NCBI GenBank assembly: GCA_014879435.1
Contig: JACSSB010000240.1
Span: 1 to 14,913 of the forward strand
DNA from: Phycisphaerales bacterium
GTDB taxonomy: Bacteria > Pseudomonadota > Gammaproteobacteria > Competibacterales > Competibacteraceae
DNA: 14,913 nucleotides
Direction: 5' to 3'
Numbering within the stretch: the stretch's first letter is position 1; the number at the start of each line of letters is the position of its first letter. The position numbers and the translations under genes were made by a program. The notes under the pieces are model-generated. The model did not search any database and had not been told where the DNA came from. It was given only the letters and a program-made list of their open reading frames with translations. Positions 12,283 to 14,913 of the stretch are shown here, piece after piece.

Positions 12283-14277
12283 ATGACCAAGAAATCCAAT
12301 ACATTGCCCGTTGGTTATCGCTTGAATCGGTACTGCATCGAAGCGGTACTAGGCGCGGGTGGATTTGGGATCACTTATAAGGCGGTGCATGAAGCACTGC
12401 AAACCCGTGCAGCGATCAAGGAATACTTTCCGGTGGAATGGTCCTACCGGGACCGCAACGAAATCAATGTCCTAGCCAATACACAGGGTACGATGCCCAC
12501 CTCCGAGGCCGGTGAGGATGCCTGTTATTCCTGGGGTCTGGAGCGGTTTCTCAATGAGGCCCGGATTCTAGCCCAAGTCAGCCATCCCAGCGTGGTGCGA
12601 GTGCGGGACTTTTTCGAGGCGAATGGTACCGCCTACATCGTGATGGATTACGAAGATGGCGAAGCGCTCAGTCAACTGTTGCAGCGGGAAAAGACCCTGC
12701 CAGAAGAGCAAGTCCGTTGTTTGATCGGCGATATCCTGTCGGCGCTGAAGGCTGTACACGATCAGGGCTACCTGCATCGCGATCTTAAACCGGCCAATCT
12801 TTATATCCGAGCGGATAAACGCACGATTCTGATCGATTTCGGCGCAGCCCGGCAGGCGCTAGGCCGACGCAGCAAGAGTGTTACCAGCGTATTTTCGCCG
12901 GGTTATTCTCCGATTGAGCAGTATTTGATCGAAGGGAAGGGTTATGGCCCCTGGACCGACATTTATGCTCTAGGTGCGGTGTTGTATCACTGTGTGACCG
13001 GTACTGCACCCATCGAGGCGCCGGCGCGGGTACTCGACGATCCGCTACAGCCCGCAGAGGAAGTCGCTCAAGGGAAGTACGATCCGGTATTGCTGCGGCT
13101 CATCGACCGAGCCATGGCGGTTCGACCGGAAAGAAGATTCCAATCGATCGAGCAAATGCGGATAGCCCTGGAGTCCCCACTGGAGGAGGATGTCGAGCGC
13201 ACGGTCAAATTGGAATTGCCGTTACGTTCTGAGATACATCGCGGTGGTGAAAAGCCGCATTCAACAGTCGGCGAGCCAGTTTCTGAATCACCATCACCGA
13301 TTTCCACTCAGCCTTTCTGGGCGAAATGGCATTGGGGAATCGGCATTCTGATGGCGGCGGCACTACTTGGGGGTGGGATCGCGTATTGGTTGACGGGACC
13401 GTCGGTACCTCACCCGGTCTCGTCAATTGCTCCGCAGAGTGATTCACCGCCCAAACCGATTGAGCCACCCCCGACTCCACCCGCTAAAAAAGGGCCACCG
13501 ACTACTCCAAAAGCGGCTCAGGTTTATACCGAGCCGGAAACCGGTATGAGTTTCGCTTGGGTTCCACCGGGCTGTTTCACCATGGGTAGTCCGGAAACCG
13601 AAAAGGATCATAGTACCAACGAAATACCGCATCAGGTTTGCCTCAAGGGTTTTTGGATGGGGCGTTTCGAGGTCACCAACAGCCAATATCAGCGCTTTGA
13701 TGCTAGCCACGACAGCGGTAGCTACGACACGCACGGTCTGAACACGCCCGAACAACCGGTGGTGCGTGTCAAATGGGGAGAAGCGGTCGCTTATGCGGGT
13801 TGGCTGGCGAAGCAGAGCGGCTTAAACGTCCGCCTGCCGACCGAGGCGGAGTGGGAATACGCGGCGCGCGCTGGCAAGACCGATTCCCGTGAGTGGGGAG
13901 ATGATCCGAAACTGGCCTGCAATTACGCCAACATCTACGACGAAACCGCCAAGGTCGCCCTGCAATTCAATTGGGCCAATTATCCCTGCCAAGATGGCCA
14001 AGCTGTCGCCGCATCGGTCGGCCGATACAAAGCCAATGGATTTGGTTTGTATGACGCCTTGGGGAACGCCGCCGAGTGGACCTGCTCCGATTACGATAGT
14101 GCGTATTCGGGTGGGGAGACTCGATGTGCTGATCGGAATATGTCGGGTGGGCGTCGCATGTTGCGGGGTGGATCGTGGTCCGATTATCCGGGTTTGGTGC
14201 GGTTCGCTTATCGGTTTCCTGCATCTCCAGAATATGGGAAGTTTGACTTGGGATTCCGGTTGGTGCTGGAGCCATGA
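12283..14277 (+). CDS. Transmembrane Hanks-type Ser/Thr kinase with periplasmic FGE/SUMF1-like domain
   Basis: This 664-residue protein has a cytosolic kinase domain (about residues 12-298), one membrane segment (about 350-371), a Pro-rich periplasmic linker (375-410), and an FGE-sulfatase/DUF323 domain (about 415-664). The kinase looks active: GAGGFG at 24-29, Lys46 in AAIKEYFP, Glu92, HRDLKPAN at 165-172, DFG at 185-187 and SPGYSPIEQY at 205-214. The FGE domain has MGSP at 434-437, RLPTEAEWEYAARA at 517-530, AEWTC at 597-601 and RGGSW at 628-632, but no catalytic Cys pair after GGSW. Cysteines 546/569 and 601/615 align with those of the upstream pseudokinase protein; 431/453 is an extra possible pair. 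The start ATG has AGGA 4 bases upstream, which is close. A 144-base gap precedes it, so it may have its own promoter. Confidence 0.93.
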   Translation: MTKKSNTLPVGYRLNRYCIEAVLGAGGFGITYKAVHEALQTRAAIKEYFPVEWSYRDRNEINVLANTQGTMPTSEAGEDACYSWGLERFLNEARILAQVSHPSVVRVRDFFEANGTAYIVMDYEDGEALSQLLQREKTLPEEQVRCLIGDILSALKAVHDQGYLHRDLKPANLYIRADKRTILIDFGAARQALGRRSKSVTSVFSPGYSPIEQYLIEGKGYGPWTDIYALGAVLYHCVTGTAPIEAPARVLDDPLQPAEEVAQGKYDPVLLRLIDRAMAVRPERRFQSIEQMRIALESPLEEDVERTVKLELPLRSEIHRGGEKPHSTVGEPVSESPSPISTQPFWAKWHWGIGILMAAALLGGGIAYWLTGPSVPHPVSSIAPQSDSPPKPIEPPPTPPAKKGPPTTPKAAQVYTEPETGMSFAWVPPGCFTMGSPETEKDHSTNEIPHQVCLKGFWMGRFEVTNSQYQRFDASHDSGSYDTHGLNTPEQPVVRVKWGEAVAYAGWLAKQSGLNVRLPTEAEWEYAARAGKTDSREWGDDPKLACNYANIYDETAKVALQFNWANYPCQDGQAVAASVGRYKANGFGLYDALGNAAEWTCSDYDSAYSGGETRCADRNMSGGRRMLRGGSWSDYPGLVRFAYRFPASPEYGKFDLGFRLVLEP

Positions 14278-14325
14278 CGGCGATGATGATCGATGATTTG
14301 AGCGGCCATGGAGAAAACTGAAGAG

Positions 14326-14913
14326 ATGAGTAGCGTCATGCTGAGGGTGTGGAAACCGATATGGGTGCTGATACTCGCTCTCAGTGGCGTTGGATTGTCG
14401 ATCATGCCAGCGTGGGCGGAAGATAAGCCGCCCGAGCGGATGACGGCGACAGTCATCGAATTCGCGGTACGAGGTAACTTGGATGAGCAGGCTGGGGCGA
14501 TTATTGCCGATCTGATGATGTCAGCGATCGCTAACACGGGCCGTTTCATCTTGAAAGACCGCCTGCCACTGTCGGCAGCAGCCAAGATCGCCAAGGCGCA
14601 GGAATTGGGTTCCACCGGTTTACTCGATCCTAAAACTGCCGCTGAATTGGGGAAACGCTATGGTGTAGATGCGGTGGTGACCGGTGGGGTGTACAAACTG
14701 GGCGATTTGATTACGGTCACCGCCCGCCTGATCGATACCAAGACCGCTTCGTTGCTGCGTAGCGGCCAGATTCAGGGTAAGGATATCGACATCATTCAGA
14801 TCAAGGTCAATGAGTTAGCGGCCATGATCACCGCACCGCCTCCACCCGCTCCGACTTATGTGCTGACGGTTAAGACCAATCCACCCGGTGCCAACGTCCG
14901 CCTATTGCGCAGT
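14326..14913 (+). CDS. Secreted CsgG/FlgO-like protein with start of a PEGA domain (3' truncated by window)
   Basis: The frame is open to the window end (196 codons from this start). It begins with a signal peptide: basic start, hydrophobic core WVLILALSGVGLSIMP, and a likely cleavage after AWA before Glu-Asp. The body (about residues 40-165) has the pattern of CsgG/FlgO/LpoB-type periplasmic domains: TATVIEFAVRG, a helix, then RFILKDR, then GKRYGVDAVVTGGVYKLGD and VTARLIDTKTASLL. After a Pro-rich joint (APPPPAP), YVLTVKTNPPGANVRL looks like the first strand of a PEGA domain, cut by the window edge. Possible starts are the ATGs at 14308, 14326 and 14338; I chose 14326 because GGAG lies 12 bases upstream. 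It probably follows the kinase gene in the same transcript. Confidence 0.72.
   Translation, partial: MSSVMLRVWKPIWVLILALSGVGLSIMPAWAEDKPPERMTATVIEFAVRGNLDEQAGAIIADLMMSAIANTGRFILKDRLPLSAAAKIAKAQELGSTGLLDPKTAAELGKRYGVDAVVTGGVYKLGDLITVTARLIDTKTASLLRSGQIQGKDIDIIQIKVNELAAMITAPPPPAPTYVLTVKTNPPGANVRLLRS

Noticed and set aside
4044..14277. Reading the locus as a type VI secretion cluster because of PP2C, kinase, FGE and ABC genes.
   Set aside because: No Tss core component, Hcp, VgrG, ClpV or FHA protein is visible, and the transporter is of the MlaE/MCE type, so only the regulatory logic is comparable.
4372..14531. Three copies of GCGATCGC (4372-4379, 12219-12226, 14524-14531), the HIP1 palindrome known from cyanobacteria.
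   Set aside because: Three copies in 15 kb is a slight excess at most. Two lie within coding or presumed coding sequence, and nothing links them to a function.

Overview
The window looks like part of a gammaproteobacterial chromosome of moderate GC content. Three things suggest this: the lpxD-fabZ-lpxA-lpxB order of lipid A genes, an entericidin-type lipoprotein with a YdcH-type small protein, and an ElyC-like envelope factor. The large kinase/FGE-domain fusion proteins recall big-genome environmental lineages such as Thiotrichales, Chromatiales or Competibacter relatives. That placement is inference. I see no transposase, integrase, tRNA, rRNA or CRISPR array.

Layout. (1) 1-2488, plus strand: the tail of lpxD, then fabZ, lpxA and lpxB, a tightly packed lipid A / fatty acid operon. 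(2) 2518-3492, minus strand, convergent with lpxB: an ElyC-like DUF218 membrane protein preceded by a 53-residue entericidin-type lipoprotein. (3) 3663-3923, plus strand: a YdcH/DUF465 protein with a strong ribosome binding site, a candidate promoter and a 17-bp palindrome upstream, and a 12-bp hairpin downstream. (4) 4044-5493, minus strand: a PP2C-type Ser/Thr phosphatase followed by a small two-helix membrane protein with a Ser/Thr/Pro-rich tail. (5) 5494-5810: an AT-rich divergent intergenic region. (6) 5811-14277, plus strand: a transmembrane pseudokinase with a periplasmic FGE-like domain; an MlaE-type permease; an ABC ATPase homologue that has lost every ATP-site motif; an MlaD/MCE protein; a TPR lipoprotein; and a second transmembrane kinase with a periplasmic FGE-like domain whose catalytic motifs are all intact. 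(7) 14326 to the window end: a secreted protein with a CsgG/FlgO-like domain, running into what looks like a PEGA domain at the cut.

How the genes may work together. The most interesting unit is 4044-14277. A PP2C phosphatase, an active kinase and a pseudokinase sit around an MCE lipid-transport module whose ATPase subunit should not hydrolyse ATP. Both kinase-like proteins span the inner membrane and end in FGE/SUMF1-fold domains without the catalytic cysteines, so those domains are more likely sensors or ligand binders than enzymes. The parts list (PP2C, transmembrane kinase, FGE-fold protein, ABC permease/ATPase, outer-membrane lipoprotein) resembles the PppA/PpkA/TagQRST threonine-phosphorylation pathway that controls some type VI secretion systems. 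Here TagR-like domains are fused to the kinases and an MCE transporter stands in for TagST, and no type VI core gene is visible. I propose, as inference only, an envelope phospho-signalling system that controls or reads out MCE-mediated lipid traffic.
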